In this document: positions 16,731 to 26,252 of the stretch, one piece after another | Position numbering within the stretch: the stretch's first letter is position 1 | Layout of the letters: each line of letters begins with the position of its first letter | NCBI RefSeq assembly: GCF_002846365.1 | Contig: NZ_PJMW01000001.1 | Location: 1-64,000 of the forward strand | Length of the DNA stretch: 64,000 bases | Direction of reading: 5' to 3' | DNA from: Nocardia fluminea | GTDB lineage: Bacteria > Actinomycetota > Actinomycetes > Mycobacteriales > Mycobacteriaceae | The notes under the pieces: generated by a model | What the model was told of the DNA's origin: nothing | The model's database searches: none | What the model saw: the letters and a program-made list of their open reading frames with translations, nothing else | Program-made: the position numbers and the translations under genes

Positions 16731-17867
16731 ATGCCGGAGGTCCGCAGCGACGCACATCGCGACCTGCATGTCGATCAGGGTGCCCTGCCGGGCGAGCACC
16801 CCGGCCGTATCGGCAATCCGATCATCAAGGTCGCCGACCTCGCCTGGCTCGAGTTCCGCAAACCAGATCTACTGAAGGCAGAGGCCTTCGCGCTGGCCTT
16901 CGGGTTCTCTGTCGCCTACCGCACGCCGGAGGAGATCCACCTGCGCGGCACCCGGGCAGGCACGGCATGCGTGATCATCCGCAAGGGTGCTCGCACCCAC
17001 TTCGCCGGCGCCGCTTTCCTGGCCGGCGAGGAGTCCGACGTGCTCAGACTCGCCGAGGTGACGGGTCATCCCGTGCAGCGACTGCCCGAGAGTATCGGCG
17101 GCATCGGCGTCACTTTGCACGATCCGGGCGGCAAGACCGTGCGCGTGGTGGCCGGCACACGCCGGCTGCCGCAGCTGCCGGGCCAGCGTGCCCATCCGAT
17201 CAACGTCAGTGAGTCCCCAGCCCGAATCAATGTGACGCAGCGGCCGCCGCGTGTACCCGCCGGGGTCGAGCGGCTCGGCCATGTCGTACTCGCGCGCACC
17301 CGCTACCTGGAGAACCTGAACTGGTATCTGGAGCATCTCGGACTCATCGTCAGCGACTTCCTGTATTACGACGGGCAGCGCGAACGCGGGCCGGTGATGG
17401 CATTCCTCCGCTGCGATCGCGGGAACACGCCCACCGACCATCACACCCTCGCCATGACACTGGGCACCTCGGACCGATACGTGCATTCGGCGTATCAGGT
17501 CTGCGACCTCGACGCGCTCGCCGCCGGTGGCGAGTTCCTCGCCATACGCGGATATCGCCGATCCTGGGGGATCGGACGGCACATCCAGGGCAGTCAGATC
17601 TTCGACTACTGGCGCGATCCCGACGGTTTCCTCGTCGAGCACTTCAGCGACGGCGACCTGTTCGACAGCTCGCTGGAACCCGGCTGGGCGCCGATGACGG
17701 CGTCGGGCCTGGCGCAGTGGGGCCCGCCGGCGACCAAGGACTTCCTCGGCACAGCACCGGGTCGCCGATCGCTGCGGGAACTGCGGTCCCTCTTCTCTTC
17801 GCTGCACCGAGACAACGAATTCGACGCCCAGCGCTTGCGGGGCCTGCTGAAAGTAGCCAACTCATGA
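16731..17867 (+). CDS. extradiol (catechol 2,3-type) dioxygenase, VOC superfamily
   Basis: 378 residues, ATG 16731 after GGAGGAG. Two VOC modules: residues 25-150 (inactive half) and 180-310 (catalytic half). The 2-His-1-Glu iron triad can be read as His184 (RLGHVVLAR), His237 or His238 (PTDHHTLAM) and Glu303 (GFLVEHFSDGD), as in type I extradiol enzymes that cleave catechols meta to the hydroxyls. First gene of an operon that supplies a ring hydroxylase and an FAH-type hydrolase, which fits a hydroxylate-cleave-hydrolyse route. The aromatic substrate cannot be told from sequence. Confidence 0.85.
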   Translation: MPEVRSDAHRDLHVDQGALPGEHPGRIGNPIIKVADLAWLEFRKPDLLKAEAFALAFGFSVAYRTPEEIHLRGTRAGTACVIIRKGARTHFAGAAFLAGEESDVLRLAEVTGHPVQRLPESIGGIGVTLHDPGGKTVRVVAGTRRLPQLPGQRAHPINVSESPARINVTQRPPRVPAGVERLGHVVLARTRYLENLNWYLEHLGLIVSDFLYYDGQRERGPVMAFLRCDRGNTPTDHHTLAMTLGTSDRYVHSAYQVCDLDALAAGGEFLAIRGYRRSWGIGRHIQGSQIFDYWRDPDGFLVEHFSDGDLFDSSLEPGWAPMTASGLAQWGPPATKDFLGTAPGRRSLRELRSLFSSLHRDNEFDAQRLRGLLKVANS

Positions 17868-18802
17868 GCATTTCCGTGCTGCGTACCGCTGACGCGTGGT
17901 GGGTGCTGACCCCGGACGGTGCTGTCCGAATCGACACCGATGCCACGACCACAGCCGACCTCCTGGCCGACCGAACCGCGATCGAAGCAGCGCGCAAGGG
18001 CAGCGACACCACACCGGTAGACGACTTGACGCTCGTCTCCCCCGTGACCACGCCGTGCCGGGTCGTCGCGCAGATGACCAATTACGTGTCGCACGTGCGG
18101 GATTCAGGGATGAACCCGGCGTCCGTGCCGCTGACGTTCTTCCGCAAGTCTTCCGGGTCCGTCAGCGGCCCCGAGGACGACATCGTCAAACCAGCGCATG
18201 TGCGGTTGCTGGACTACGAAATCGAGATCGGGCTCGTTTTCGGCGCGACGCTGCCCGTCGGCACCGAACTCGACAGCTCGAACATCGGCGACTACATCAC
18301 GGGGTTGGTCATCACCGACGATGTGTCCGCCCGCGACATCCAACTGCCCAGAACCCAGTTCTACGAAGGCAAGTCGTATCCGACATTCACACCGGTCGGC
18401 CCGGTGTTGCTGCTGCTCGAGGAGGGCGAGTTCGACAGATTCCACGACCTCTGCCTGACATTGCGTGTCAATGGCGACGTGCGCCAGCACAGCACGGCGG
18501 CAGAGATGATCTACAGCCCGCTCGAAACCCTGCGCGCCCTCACCCGATTCCAGCGCATGGACGCGGGTGATCTACTGCTGACAGGCACCCCCGGCGGAAC
18601 GGCCTTGAAGGCGCCCGCCAAGCCCATCGAGATCCTCGGGTCTCTGGTCCCGCCCGCGCTCAAGTGGAAGATCTTCTTCGGCAAACAGGCGTCGAATCCG
18701 CGTTACCTGCGAGACGGCGACGTGGTGGAGCTGACCATCTCGACACCGGACGGCGCGCTCGATCTCGGCATTCAGCGCACGACGGTGCGGCATGGGCACT
18801 GA
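17864..18802 (+). CDS. fumarylacetoacetate-hydrolase-family protein
   Basis: 312 residues; the ATG overlaps the dioxygenase stop (ATGA). The FAH fold is shown by the metal-binding DYEIEIGLVFG strand, DDVSARDIQ, and LLTGTPGG. Enzymes of this family hydrolyse or decarboxylate ring-cleavage products and keto acids. Position straight after an extradiol dioxygenase supports action on a meta-cleavage product or its hydrated form. It overlaps the next gene by 11 bases. Confidence 0.87.
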   Translation: MSISVLRTADAWWVLTPDGAVRIDTDATTTADLLADRTAIEAARKGSDTTPVDDLTLVSPVTTPCRVVAQMTNYVSHVRDSGMNPASVPLTFFRKSSGSVSGPEDDIVKPAHVRLLDYEIEIGLVFGATLPVGTELDSSNIGDYITGLVITDDVSARDIQLPRTQFYEGKSYPTFTPVGPVLLLLEEGEFDRFHDLCLTLRVNGDVRQHSTAAEMIYSPLETLRALTRFQRMDAGDLLLTGTPGGTALKAPAKPIEILGSLVPPALKWKIFFGKQASNPRYLRDGDVVELTISTPDGALDLGIQRTTVRHGH

Positions 18803-20360
18803 TCGAGGCCGGGTCGAGCACTACCCGGTCGTGATCGTCGGCGCGGGCCCGACCGGCATGACCGCCGCACTACTGCTGGCGCGGTACGGCATCGAGTGCC
18901 TGATCGTCGATCGCTGGGACGAGGCGTATCCGCAACCGCGAGCGGTGCATCTCGACGACGAGGTGTACCGCATCCTGGCCGACCTCGGACTCGGCGACGA
19001 GTTCGCCGGAATCTCCCGTCCCGGCCGCGGCCTACGCCTGGTCGACTCCGCCATCGCCACGCTCGCGGAATTCGACCGCGACCCCGTCCGGATGCCGCAC
19101 GGATTTCCGCAGGCCAACATGTTCGACCAGCCGGATCTCGAGCGCGTACTGCGGTCCAGGCTGGCCGCGACGGAGGGCGTGCGGATACGGGGTGGGTGCG
19201 AAGTGCTCGAGGTGGCGAACCTGCGTGATCGCGCTCGCGTGAGGTACCGCGATGCCGAGACCGGTGAACGACGCTCTGTCACAGCGGAATTCGTTCTCGG
19301 CTGCGATGGTGCCAACAGCGTCGTGCGCGCGTCGATCGGTTCGCGGATGCGCGACCTGGGTTTCGAACAGCGGTGGCTGGTGGTCGACATCGCCACCGAC
19401 ACCGAACTCGGCCAGTGGGAGGGCGTGCACCAGGTTTGCGATACCGAACGCGCCGCGACGTACATGCGCATCGGCGCGTCACGGTACCGCTGGGAGTTCC
19501 GTCTGCGCGAGGACGAAACCGCGGACCAGTACGCCACGCTCGACACCATCGCGCCGCTCGTATCCCCCTGGCTGCGCGAGGTGAGAGATCCTGACCTGAC
19601 GCTGATCCGGTCCACCGAGTACACGTTTCGCGCCCGAATAGTCGACCGATGGCGTGACCGCAGGATCTTTCTGCTCGGTGACGCGGCGCATCTCACTCCG
19701 CCGTTCGTCGGACAGGGCATGGGGGCGGGCCTGCGTGACGCCCACAACCTGGTCTGGAAACTGGTCGCCTTCCTGAGAGCGGAACTGCCCGACGACGCAC
19801 TCGACACCTATCCCAGCGAACGTGCACCGCACGTCGCATCGATGATCAACCTGGCCGTCGCCGTCGGACGGGCGATGACGAGCGGGCCGGCGGTGGGTGA
19901 GGCGGTCCGCAAGCGGTTGATGCCGCTCCTCGGCCACGTTCCCCTCCTCAGCTCCAAGGTCACCGACAGCACCACGCCGCGCCTGTCCCGGTCGATATTC
20001 GTTGCGCGACAAGCCCTTCGGCCATTCGATCTGGCCGGCTCGCTGTGTCCGAACTGCGTCGTCGACGGCGGCAGGCGGGTCGACCAGATCGCCGCCGGAC
20101 GTTTCCTTTTCCTCGCGACCACCCCGCTCACCCGCGAACAGCGGACCGAACTCGACCGACGCGGCGCCGCGATCCTGGCAGTACCGACCACCTCCGAGCT
20201 CGGCGAATGGCTGCGCCGCGGACGCGCGACGGCCGCGATCGTGCGACCGGACAAAACCGTGCTGGCGACCTCTCGATCGGTCCCCTCCTTACACACTCGC
20301 GTACCGAGCTGTCCCGCTCTGTCCGCTCCTTCCACGCACAGGAGTTCCCATGGCGGTTGA
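18792..20360 (+). CDS. FAD-dependent aromatic monooxygenase (MhpA-like)
   Basis: 522 residues. FAD-binding V-I-V-G-A-G-P-T-G at about 14-22, then the second FAD motif GDAAHLTPPFVGQGMGAGLRD near 295, characteristic of PHBH/MhpA-type flavin hydroxylases of phenolic rings. A thioredoxin-like C-terminal part is present (LCPNCVVDGGRRVDQIA). It would hydroxylate a phenol to the catechol used by the dioxygenase. The last residues become Ser/Thr/His-rich and overlap the P450 start by 11 bases. Confidence 0.88.
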   Translation: MGTDRGRVEHYPVVIVGAGPTGMTAALLLARYGIECLIVDRWDEAYPQPRAVHLDDEVYRILADLGLGDEFAGISRPGRGLRLVDSAIATLAEFDRDPVRMPHGFPQANMFDQPDLERVLRSRLAATEGVRIRGGCEVLEVANLRDRARVRYRDAETGERRSVTAEFVLGCDGANSVVRASIGSRMRDLGFEQRWLVVDIATDTELGQWEGVHQVCDTERAATYMRIGASRYRWEFRLREDETADQYATLDTIAPLVSPWLREVRDPDLTLIRSTEYTFRARIVDRWRDRRIFLLGDAAHLTPPFVGQGMGAGLRDAHNLVWKLVAFLRAELPDDALDTYPSERAPHVASMINLAVAVGRAMTSGPAVGEAVRKRLMPLLGHVPLLSSKVTDSTTPRLSRSIFVARQALRPFDLAGSLCPNCVVDGGRRVDQIAAGRFLFLATTPLTREQRTELDRRGAAILAVPTTSELGEWLRRGRATAAIVRPDKTVLATSRSVPSLHTRVPSCPALSAPSTHRSSHGG

Positions 20361-21552
20361 CATCTCCATCCCGCGATATCGCGAAAATCTCTTCAGTACC
20401 GAGGCGATCCTCGATCCGTACCCGCACTATGCGGCACTGCGCGCGGCCGGCCCGGCGGTGTGGCTACCCCGCCAGCGTGTCTTCGCGATCTCCCGATACG
20501 CCGAGTGCAAGACAGTCCTGCGGGACGACGCGACCTTCCTCTCGGGGTGCGGAGTGTCGCTCAACCCCGTCGCCAACCGCCTCGGCCGGGGCACCACGCT
20601 CAACAGCGACGCCGAAGAGCACGCCACCAAACGGTTCGTCCTCGCACACCGGCTGACGCCGAAGGCACTTCGGGAAGTGACAGAGACCATCGAGCGCTTC
20701 GCCGACAGCGTCGTGGACACGGCGTTGGCGAGCAACCGCATCGACGGGGTCGACGATCTCGCGACCGCACTGCCACTTTCGGTGGTCCCGGATCTCATCG
20801 GCTGGCCGCACGACGGGCGCGCGGAACTGCTGCGCTGGGCCGGTGCGACATTCGACTCGATGGGGCCGATCAACCGGCACTCCGTGGGCGCGGCGAAGGC
20901 GGCCGCGGAGATGCTGGCCTTCGCCCGCCGTATTGCGCGCGATCGATCCGTTCTCGACGACAGCATGGGCAGCGACGTCTTCCGTGCCGCCGACGAGGGC
21001 ATGATCGACAAGAAGTCGTGCCCGGCGCTCATGATCGACTACCTGGCCCCGTCGCTGGACACCACCATCGGCGCGATCTCGAGTGCGCTCTACCTGTTCG
21101 CGCAGAACCCCACGCAATGGCGGGCCGTGCGGTCGGATCCGGGCCTGATACCTCGAGCCGTCAACGAGGTCGTGCGGATCGAATCGCCCTTGCGCGCCTT
21201 CTCTCGCACGGCCGCACGCGATACCGACATCGGTGGGGTGAAAATCCCGGGCGGCAGCCGCGTACTGGTGCTCTTCGCCTCCGCCAACCGGGACCCGACC
21301 GAATGGGATGAGCCCGAGTCCTTCGACATCACCCGCGACGCGGCCCGCCAACTCGGCTTCGGCTGGGGTGTGCACGGCTGCGCGGGCCGGACGTTGGCAC
21401 GGCTGGAAACCACGTCGATGCTGCGGGCACTGGCCGATCGTGTCGAACGTATCGAGCTGGCCGGCACACCGAAGTGGGGCGTCAACAACATCATTCGCAG
21501 GCTGGAACGTCTTCCGCTCGAGCTCGTCCCAGCGGACAGGAGGCGGGCGTGA
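20350..21552 (+). CDS. cytochrome P450
   Basis: 400 residues, ATG 20350 preceded by AGGAG. P450 marks: ExxR at Glu273-Arg276, PERF-type region near 320-326, heme loop F-G-W-G-V-H-G-C-A-G-R with Cys344. The I-helix reads L-A-P-S-L-D-T-T (232-239); the usual A-G-x-D/E-T pattern is altered to P-S-L-D-T but the acid-alcohol pair is kept. No dedicated ferredoxin is encoded beside it. It may carry out the first oxidation of the operon's substrate. Confidence 0.9.
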   Translation: MAVDISIPRYRENLFSTEAILDPYPHYAALRAAGPAVWLPRQRVFAISRYAECKTVLRDDATFLSGCGVSLNPVANRLGRGTTLNSDAEEHATKRFVLAHRLTPKALREVTETIERFADSVVDTALASNRIDGVDDLATALPLSVVPDLIGWPHDGRAELLRWAGATFDSMGPINRHSVGAAKAAAEMLAFARRIARDRSVLDDSMGSDVFRAADEGMIDKKSCPALMIDYLAPSLDTTIGAISSALYLFAQNPTQWRAVRSDPGLIPRAVNEVVRIESPLRAFSRTAARDTDIGGVKIPGGSRVLVLFASANRDPTEWDEPESFDITRDAARQLGFGWGVHGCAGRTLARLETTSMLRALADRVERIELAGTPKWGVNNIIRRLERLPLELVPADRRRA

Positions 21553-21944
21553 AGACAGCGATCGTCACCGGCGCGTCCTCCGGAACAGGACGGGCCGTCG
21601 CCAGTGCCTCGGTGGCTCGCGGCTACCGCGTGTTCGGCACAAGCCGCGACAGTTCGACCGTGGCCAATCCGGTGCCCGGCGTCGCCTACCGCGACCTCGA
21701 TCTCACCGGTCGTGGCTCGATCTCCCTGTTCATCCCGGTTTCCATCGCGACCGGACTGTCCGGACGTCGCACCAAATACGTCTGCCGAGCTGTGCGTGTC
21801 TTCGACGGCCGGAAGGACCGCACCGTGGGGCTTCTGTACAACACCGCAAACCGACCGTTCCACATTCTCGTGACGGCAGCCACTGCGACAGCGATCGCGA
21901 GCTGTTCCCCGCTTTCCGCCGACGACGCACGCGGCCGGGACTGA
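21549..21944 (+). pseudogene. truncated short-chain dehydrogenase/reductase
   Basis: The first 57 residues are an SDR Rossmann start (KTAIVTGASSGTGRAVA, then a VAYRDLDLT strand), coupled to the P450 stop by GTGA. After DLDLT the sequence no longer resembles an SDR: the NNAG, Ser and Y-x-x-x-K catalytic parts are missing and the rest is Arg-rich and unlike any family I know. It looks like an SDR gene cut by a deletion or insertion. The operon's last step may therefore be lost or supplied elsewhere. Confidence 0.65.
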
Positions 21945-22216
21945 CGAGCATCGGTTGACTCGTCGAAGTCGCGGCGGCCGGATATGCCTCCTTGCGTGAC
22001 AGTCGCAGTAACCGTGTTACCCTTCATCGGTCGCTGCCACAACACAGCAAGACGCCAGCGACATATCGAGGTCAGGACAGATACGTCCAGCCTCCGGCCG
22101 ATACGGCGCGCGAACATCGCCGTAACCGCCGACACATCGACAATCGGCGACGCCACGCGGCCCTTCGCTCGTCGCACGGCCGAACATGCTCATCACCACT
22201 CCTACAAGGGCGACGC

Positions 22217-22324
22217 ATGAACACAGACGCAGCGCGCAGATCACTCACAGCGAGAATCGGCCGGCAGTCGCCGGCACCAGCGGTGGACGGCGGCGGTCCG
22301 CATCTGACGGATGCCTGGTTCTGA
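22217..22324 (+). CDS. candidate 35-residue peptide ORF ending in an aromatic tail
   Basis: ATG after AAGGG (seven bases upstream) encodes a 35-residue peptide with a basic N-terminus, a Gly-rich middle and C-terminus L-T-D-A-W-F. Its TGA shares a base with the next ATG (TGATG). No family recognised. The position, spacing and coupled stop argue for real translation; alternatively it is debris between the broken SDR and the peptidase. Confidence 0.3.
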   Translation: MNTDAARRSLTARIGRQSPAPAVDGGGPHLTDAWF

Positions 22325-22545
22325 TGTCACTGCCTCGATCTCCGCGCCCCGCCGAACCCGACGCTCACCTACGCCTGACCACGGGTAACCTGGTCGTCGA
22401 CCTGCGCGGTTGTCGCACCGCGGTGCGGAATTTTCTGCGCGACTGGCTTTCCCATCCGCATCCCTCCATGACCGCCAGCGAGGTCAGCGACGGGTTCCTC
22501 CCCCACCGGCGACTGCCCTGCGAAGCGCTGTGGCTGGACCCGTAG
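22324..22545 (+). CDS. small hypothetical protein coupled to the 35-residue ORF
   Basis: 73 residues starting in the TGATG overlap. Contains a plausible strand-helix unit (LRLTTGNLVVDLRGCRTAVRNFL) and a C-terminal EALWLDP. The balanced composition, unlike the Arg/Pro-rich shadow frames of this region, supports a real gene. Family not recognised. Confidence 0.35.
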   Translation: MSLPRSPRPAEPDAHLRLTTGNLVVDLRGCRTAVRNFLRDWLSHPHPSMTASEVSDGFLPHRRLPCEALWLDP

Positions 22546-22593
22546 CCGAGCCCAGCTGACCGTTAGCAGAGCATCGATGTCGATGCCCTCCGC

Positions 22594-24543
22594 CTACCTG
22601 CAGGGCGCCGGCTCATCGGCGCCGAGTCGGTCGCATACCCGACCTCCCAGGTGCCGAGCGAAATGCTGTTCCACGGCACGATAGAACTGGATCTGGTTCT
22701 CCGGATTGGCGAAACCGTGGCCCTCGTCCTCGGCGACCAGATACTCGACCGGTATGCCGCGCTCACGCAGGGAAGCAACGATACTGTCGGATTCGGCTCG
22801 CACCACACGGACGTCGTTGGCGCCTTGGGCGACCAGCAACGGGGTGCGGATCCGGTCGGCCATGGTGAGGGGTGAGCGGGCGCGCATGTCGGCTTCCTGA
22901 GCGGGATCCTCGGGGTCGCCGACGTAGCGGTACCAGCTGTTGGCGTTGTACGGCCGGGTGAACGGTGGGAGTGTCCGCAGGAAGTTCGCCAGGTCCGAGA
23001 TGCCGACGTAGTCGACCGCGGCGGCAAAATAGTCGGGTGTGACGGTGATGCCGACGAGGGCAGCGTAGCCACCGTAGGAACCGCCCATGATGCCGATCCG
23101 TTGCGGGTCGGCCGATCCCTGGGCCACCGCCCAGTCGGCGGCGTCGATGATGTCGTCGTGCATGGCGCCGGCGAATTCGCCGATCGCGGCGGTGGTGTGG
23201 CGTTTCCCGTAGCCGGTCGAGCCGCGGAAGTTGACCTGCAGCACCGCGTAGCCGCGGTTGGCGAGCAACTGCACCAGCGGGTCATAGCCCCATGTGTCGT
23301 GCGCCCAGGGTCCGCCGTGCACCAGCATCACCAGCGGCAGGTTTCGGGGCTCGATCCCGACCTGCAAGGTGAGGAAAGCGTGCAACGGCAACTCGTCGCG
23401 CGCCGGGAACTCGACCGCGGTCATCGGCGCCAGTACTTCCGGGTCAAGGCCCGGGTAAGCACAGAACAGCTGTCGGCTCTCCCCCGTCGCGTGATCGTAG
23501 AACCAGGCCACTGCTGGGTCCCGATCGTGGATGAAGGTCGCTACCCAGCGTTGCTCGGACTCGTCCGAGGACAAGGTGCCCAGCACTCCGTCCGACAGCT
23601 GCGCGAGAGCAGCGTAGACCTCGGCGAAATCTGGGTCGACCACCTGGATCCGGGGCCGGTCTCCGACGAAACGCGCCGCGAGGACCTCTCCGGTCCGGCG
23701 ACTGACGAATACGGTGGGCGGCAGCACATCTGGAGCCATCGTGCCCATGATGTCGAGGCTGTGTCCGGCCACGGCAGCAACGACGGTCTGCTGCCCGGTC
23801 TCGCGGTCGATGCGGACCAGTCGCAGATCGTCGGAATCCTGATAGGTACCGACCAGCAAACCTTTCCCGTCCGGAGTCACCAACTGTGGCTGTGTACCCG
23901 TCGGATACTCCGCGCCTCCGAGCCGTTGCAGCAGGTGTTTCTGTCCGCTGCCGGGGTCGATCGTGAAGAACTCGAGGACACCGTCTTCGGACAGCTGTGA
24001 AGCGAAGGCCGGCCGATCGTGACGGTCCAGTAGTACCGTCTCGCCTGGTTCTGCCTGTTCGAGATGCACCGTCGCCGCTCCGGTGGCGACATCTACGCGG
24101 AACACATCGATGAACATCGGCCGCTGGTTCATCCACACCAGCACGGTCCCCGGCACCTCGGTAGACGGTTCGGCACCGAAGACGCGCGAGCCGGGAACCA
24201 TGGGTGTCAGGTCCACGGCCGGCTCGTCGGGTGCGTCGAGGTCCACCCGGTACAGGTGCCAGTCTTCGTTGCCGTCGGTGTCCTGCAGGTACAGCAGCCA
24301 GCGCGGATCGTCGGTCCAGTAGTAGGTGGTGATGCCGCGCCGCGCATCGTGGGTAACGCAGATGGCGTCGTCGTGGTCCTCCTCGATCCCGCGCACCCAC
24401 ACATTCCGTCTGCCGTGTGCGGGGGCACGGTAGGCGATGCGGGTGCCGTCCGGTGAGATCGAGGCCCCGGAGAAGTCCGGGTCGGCGAAGAATTCCTCGA
24501 CGGCGATCAGGTCGGGCAAGGCTGGACTCCTCGATGTCGTCAT
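22594..24543 (-). CDS. S9-family prolyl-oligopeptidase-type peptidase
   Basis: 649 residues, cytoplasmic (no signal peptide). An N-terminal seven-bladed propeller (repeated SPDGTRIAY and DDPRWLLYL type strands) precedes the alpha/beta-hydrolase domain with G-G-S-Y-G-G-Y (nucleophile Ser), G-A-N-D-V-R-V (Asp) and EDEGHGF (His). This is the S9C acylaminoacyl-peptidase-like layout. ATG 24543 follows GGAGG. It lies 16 bases behind a MerR gene, so the two probably form an operon and the regulator may sense a compound the peptidase processes. Confidence 0.88.
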   Translation of the reverse strand: MTTSRSPALPDLIAVEEFFADPDFSGASISPDGTRIAYRAPAHGRRNVWVRGIEEDHDDAICVTHDARRGITTYYWTDDPRWLLYLQDTDGNEDWHLYRVDLDAPDEPAVDLTPMVPGSRVFGAEPSTEVPGTVLVWMNQRPMFIDVFRVDVATGAATVHLEQAEPGETVLLDRHDRPAFASQLSEDGVLEFFTIDPGSGQKHLLQRLGGAEYPTGTQPQLVTPDGKGLLVGTYQDSDDLRLVRIDRETGQQTVVAAVAGHSLDIMGTMAPDVLPPTVFVSRRTGEVLAARFVGDRPRIQVVDPDFAEVYAALAQLSDGVLGTLSSDESEQRWVATFIHDRDPAVAWFYDHATGESRQLFCAYPGLDPEVLAPMTAVEFPARDELPLHAFLTLQVGIEPRNLPLVMLVHGGPWAHDTWGYDPLVQLLANRGYAVLQVNFRGSTGYGKRHTTAAIGEFAGAMHDDIIDAADWAVAQGSADPQRIGIMGGSYGGYAALVGITVTPDYFAAAVDYVGISDLANFLRTLPPFTRPYNANSWYRYVGDPEDPAQEADMRARSPLTMADRIRTPLLVAQGANDVRVVRAESDSIVASLRERGIPVEYLVAEDEGHGFANPENQIQFYRAVEQHFARHLGGRVCDRLGADEPAPCR

Positions 24544-24559
24544 ATGCGGCTCCTCCGGG

Positions 24560-25288
24560 TCAGCGACGGTCTGCGGCCGATTCGGCAATGATCGAATCGA
24601 CGCGCTGCAGCACCTGCAGCTGCGCCGAGTTGTAGAGGTCACGAAGCACCTGCACGATCGTGTCGCCGGTGACCTCGCCGCCGCGTTCGGAGTAGGCGCC
24701 CGGATCGGCCACCCACGGATACCGCTGGTGGAGCTCCCGGATCACCGGCGCCATCCGTCCGGCCAGATCTGCGATCGTGTCCGCATCGGCATCGCCTGGC
24801 AACTTCTCGAATTCGTCGTCGGTGGGATGGCGGAGCTCCATCATGTCGCTCAGCTGCGCCATGGCTTCGGGCGTGAAGAGCCGGGAGTAGACCATGATCA
24901 GCGACCGATCGGATTCGGACAGGTCCCGCGCGATGCGGCCGAAGCCGGCCGGAACATCGGCCGGTGCCCGGTGCCGCAGGATGACCGCCAGCTCCGCGCG
25001 GATCCGCTGCAACCGGTCGATGGTCGCCCCGAGCTCGGCATCCAACACTCGAATCGCGTCATCGGGGTCCTCGTCCCCGCGGCCCATCGCCGCGATCTGT
25101 GCCAACGGCACCCCGAGATCGCTGAGCCGCTTGATCTGCAACAGCCGCACCAGATGCTCGGTCCGGTACTGCTTGTACCCGTTCGAGGCGCGCTCGGGTT
25201 CGCTTAGCAGCCCGATCTCGTGATAATGACGCACCGTCTTGACCGTCGTCCCAGCCAGTTCGGCGAGCTGTCGCGTACTCCAGGCCAT
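24560..25288 (-). CDS. MerR-family transcriptional regulator
   Basis: 242 residues: MerR helix-turn-helix at the N-terminus (STRQLAELAGTTVKTVRHYHEIGLL, then LVRLLQIKRLSDLGVPLAQIAAM), coiled dimer helix, and a helical C-terminal sensor region resembling TipAS-like domains. Two adjacent ATGs exist (25291 and 25288); the second gives better spacing from AAGGG. No Cys cluster for metal sensing, so a small organic ligand is more likely. Upstream of the peptidase. Confidence 0.85.
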   Translation of the reverse strand: MAWSTRQLAELAGTTVKTVRHYHEIGLLSEPERASNGYKQYRTEHLVRLLQIKRLSDLGVPLAQIAAMGRGDEDPDDAIRVLDAELGATIDRLQRIRAELAVILRHRAPADVPAGFGRIARDLSESDRSLIMVYSRLFTPEAMAQLSDMMELRHPTDDEFEKLPGDADADTIADLAGRMAPVIRELHQRYPWVADPGAYSERGGEVTGDTIVQVLRDLYNSAQLQVLQRVDSIIAESAADRR

Positions 25289-25514
25289 CATCCACCCTTC
25301 TCGTGCGCTCGATGATGTCTCGACCACGGTGCAACTACCTCGAGGCCCACCCCAGTGGAAACCATGCCCTAAGGGCACAGTCAACTCCTGCAGGTATCTC
25401 CGCTCGGGATGTCGTGCTGGACATTCGCCACGACCCGGTTTTTATCAACCGACGGATGGTCGCACTGGGTGTGGATGGCACTGGTCCCCTCCCATCGCTT
25501 CCCGAATTCGGCGA

Positions 25515-26252
25515 TTACGGGAAGCGAGCAACCAGAGACCGCGCGACCAATTCCAACGCCACCGCGACAGCACAGGCCTGCGACAGCATCAGCCCGATCA
25601 AGACCAGGATCTGCACCGCGCCCGCCTGGGCCGGGGAACCACTGGTGAGCAGGACTCCGATGAAGGCGCCGGGCAGAGTCACCAAGCCGACGGTTCTTGC
25701 TTGATCGACGCCCGGAATCAGCGCGTCCGTCGCGGCACCGGTCAGCACCATCATGCGAGCCGGGCGGTCGGCGAATCCGAGACTGAGCGCGGCCTCGACC
25801 TCGCCCCAGCGCTGAGTGATCGCGTCGAGTCCGCGCCTGGCGGCCAGCGAAGTCGCGGTCATGGTGCCACCGAGCAGAATGCCCCCGATCGATACCAGCG
25901 TCACCCCATGGATCGGAACGACACCGCTGAGCAGGGTCACCGGCATCACCGCCGCGATACCGGTGGCGATGGCGAGGCCGAGCCAGATACCCGACCGGCC
26001 CGCCTCGGCTCGCCGCGCCGAAGTGAACACTGCCGCGCCGAACATCACCACCAACACCAGCACCGCCGACCAGAGATGACGCAGGGCGGCCGCCAGGACC
26101 ACCGCGATCGCGCCGAGTTGCAGCACAGCGCGGATCGAGGCCCACGGCACCACGCGGGGCGAACCCAGCCCTGTCACCCGGTAGACCACGGCTGACGCGA
26201 GCACCATCGCCCCACACAATACGATCAGCGCGAAACTCGGCTCCACCGTCAT
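25515..26252 (-). CDS. FetB-like (UPF0014) ABC permease, orphan
   Basis: 245 residues with about seven hydrophobic helices and family marks: VYRVTGLGSPR near residue 25, LLGGTMTATSLAARRGLD, and SPAQAGAVQILVLIGLM. UPF0014/FetB is the permease of the FetAB exporter linked to iron homeostasis in E. coli. No FetA-type ATPase is adjacent, so it must use a distant one. It lies 168 bases after the Opp-type importer on the same strand and may share its iron control. Confidence 0.78.
   Translation of the reverse strand: MTVEPSFALIVLCGAMVLASAVVYRVTGLGSPRVVPWASIRAVLQLGAIAVVLAAALRHLWSAVLVLVVMFGAAVFTSARRAEAGRSGIWLGLAIATGIAAVMPVTLLSGVVPIHGVTLVSIGGILLGGTMTATSLAARRGLDAITQRWGEVEAALSLGFADRPARMMVLTGAATDALIPGVDQARTVGLVTLPGAFIGVLLTSGSPAQAGAVQILVLIGLMLSQACAVAVALELVARSLVARFP

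Noticed and set aside
21686..22177. 163-codon minus-strand frame opposite the broken SDR
   Set aside because: No recognisable fold, Arg/Thr-rich, overlaps the GTGA-coupled SDR start region; could not be supported.
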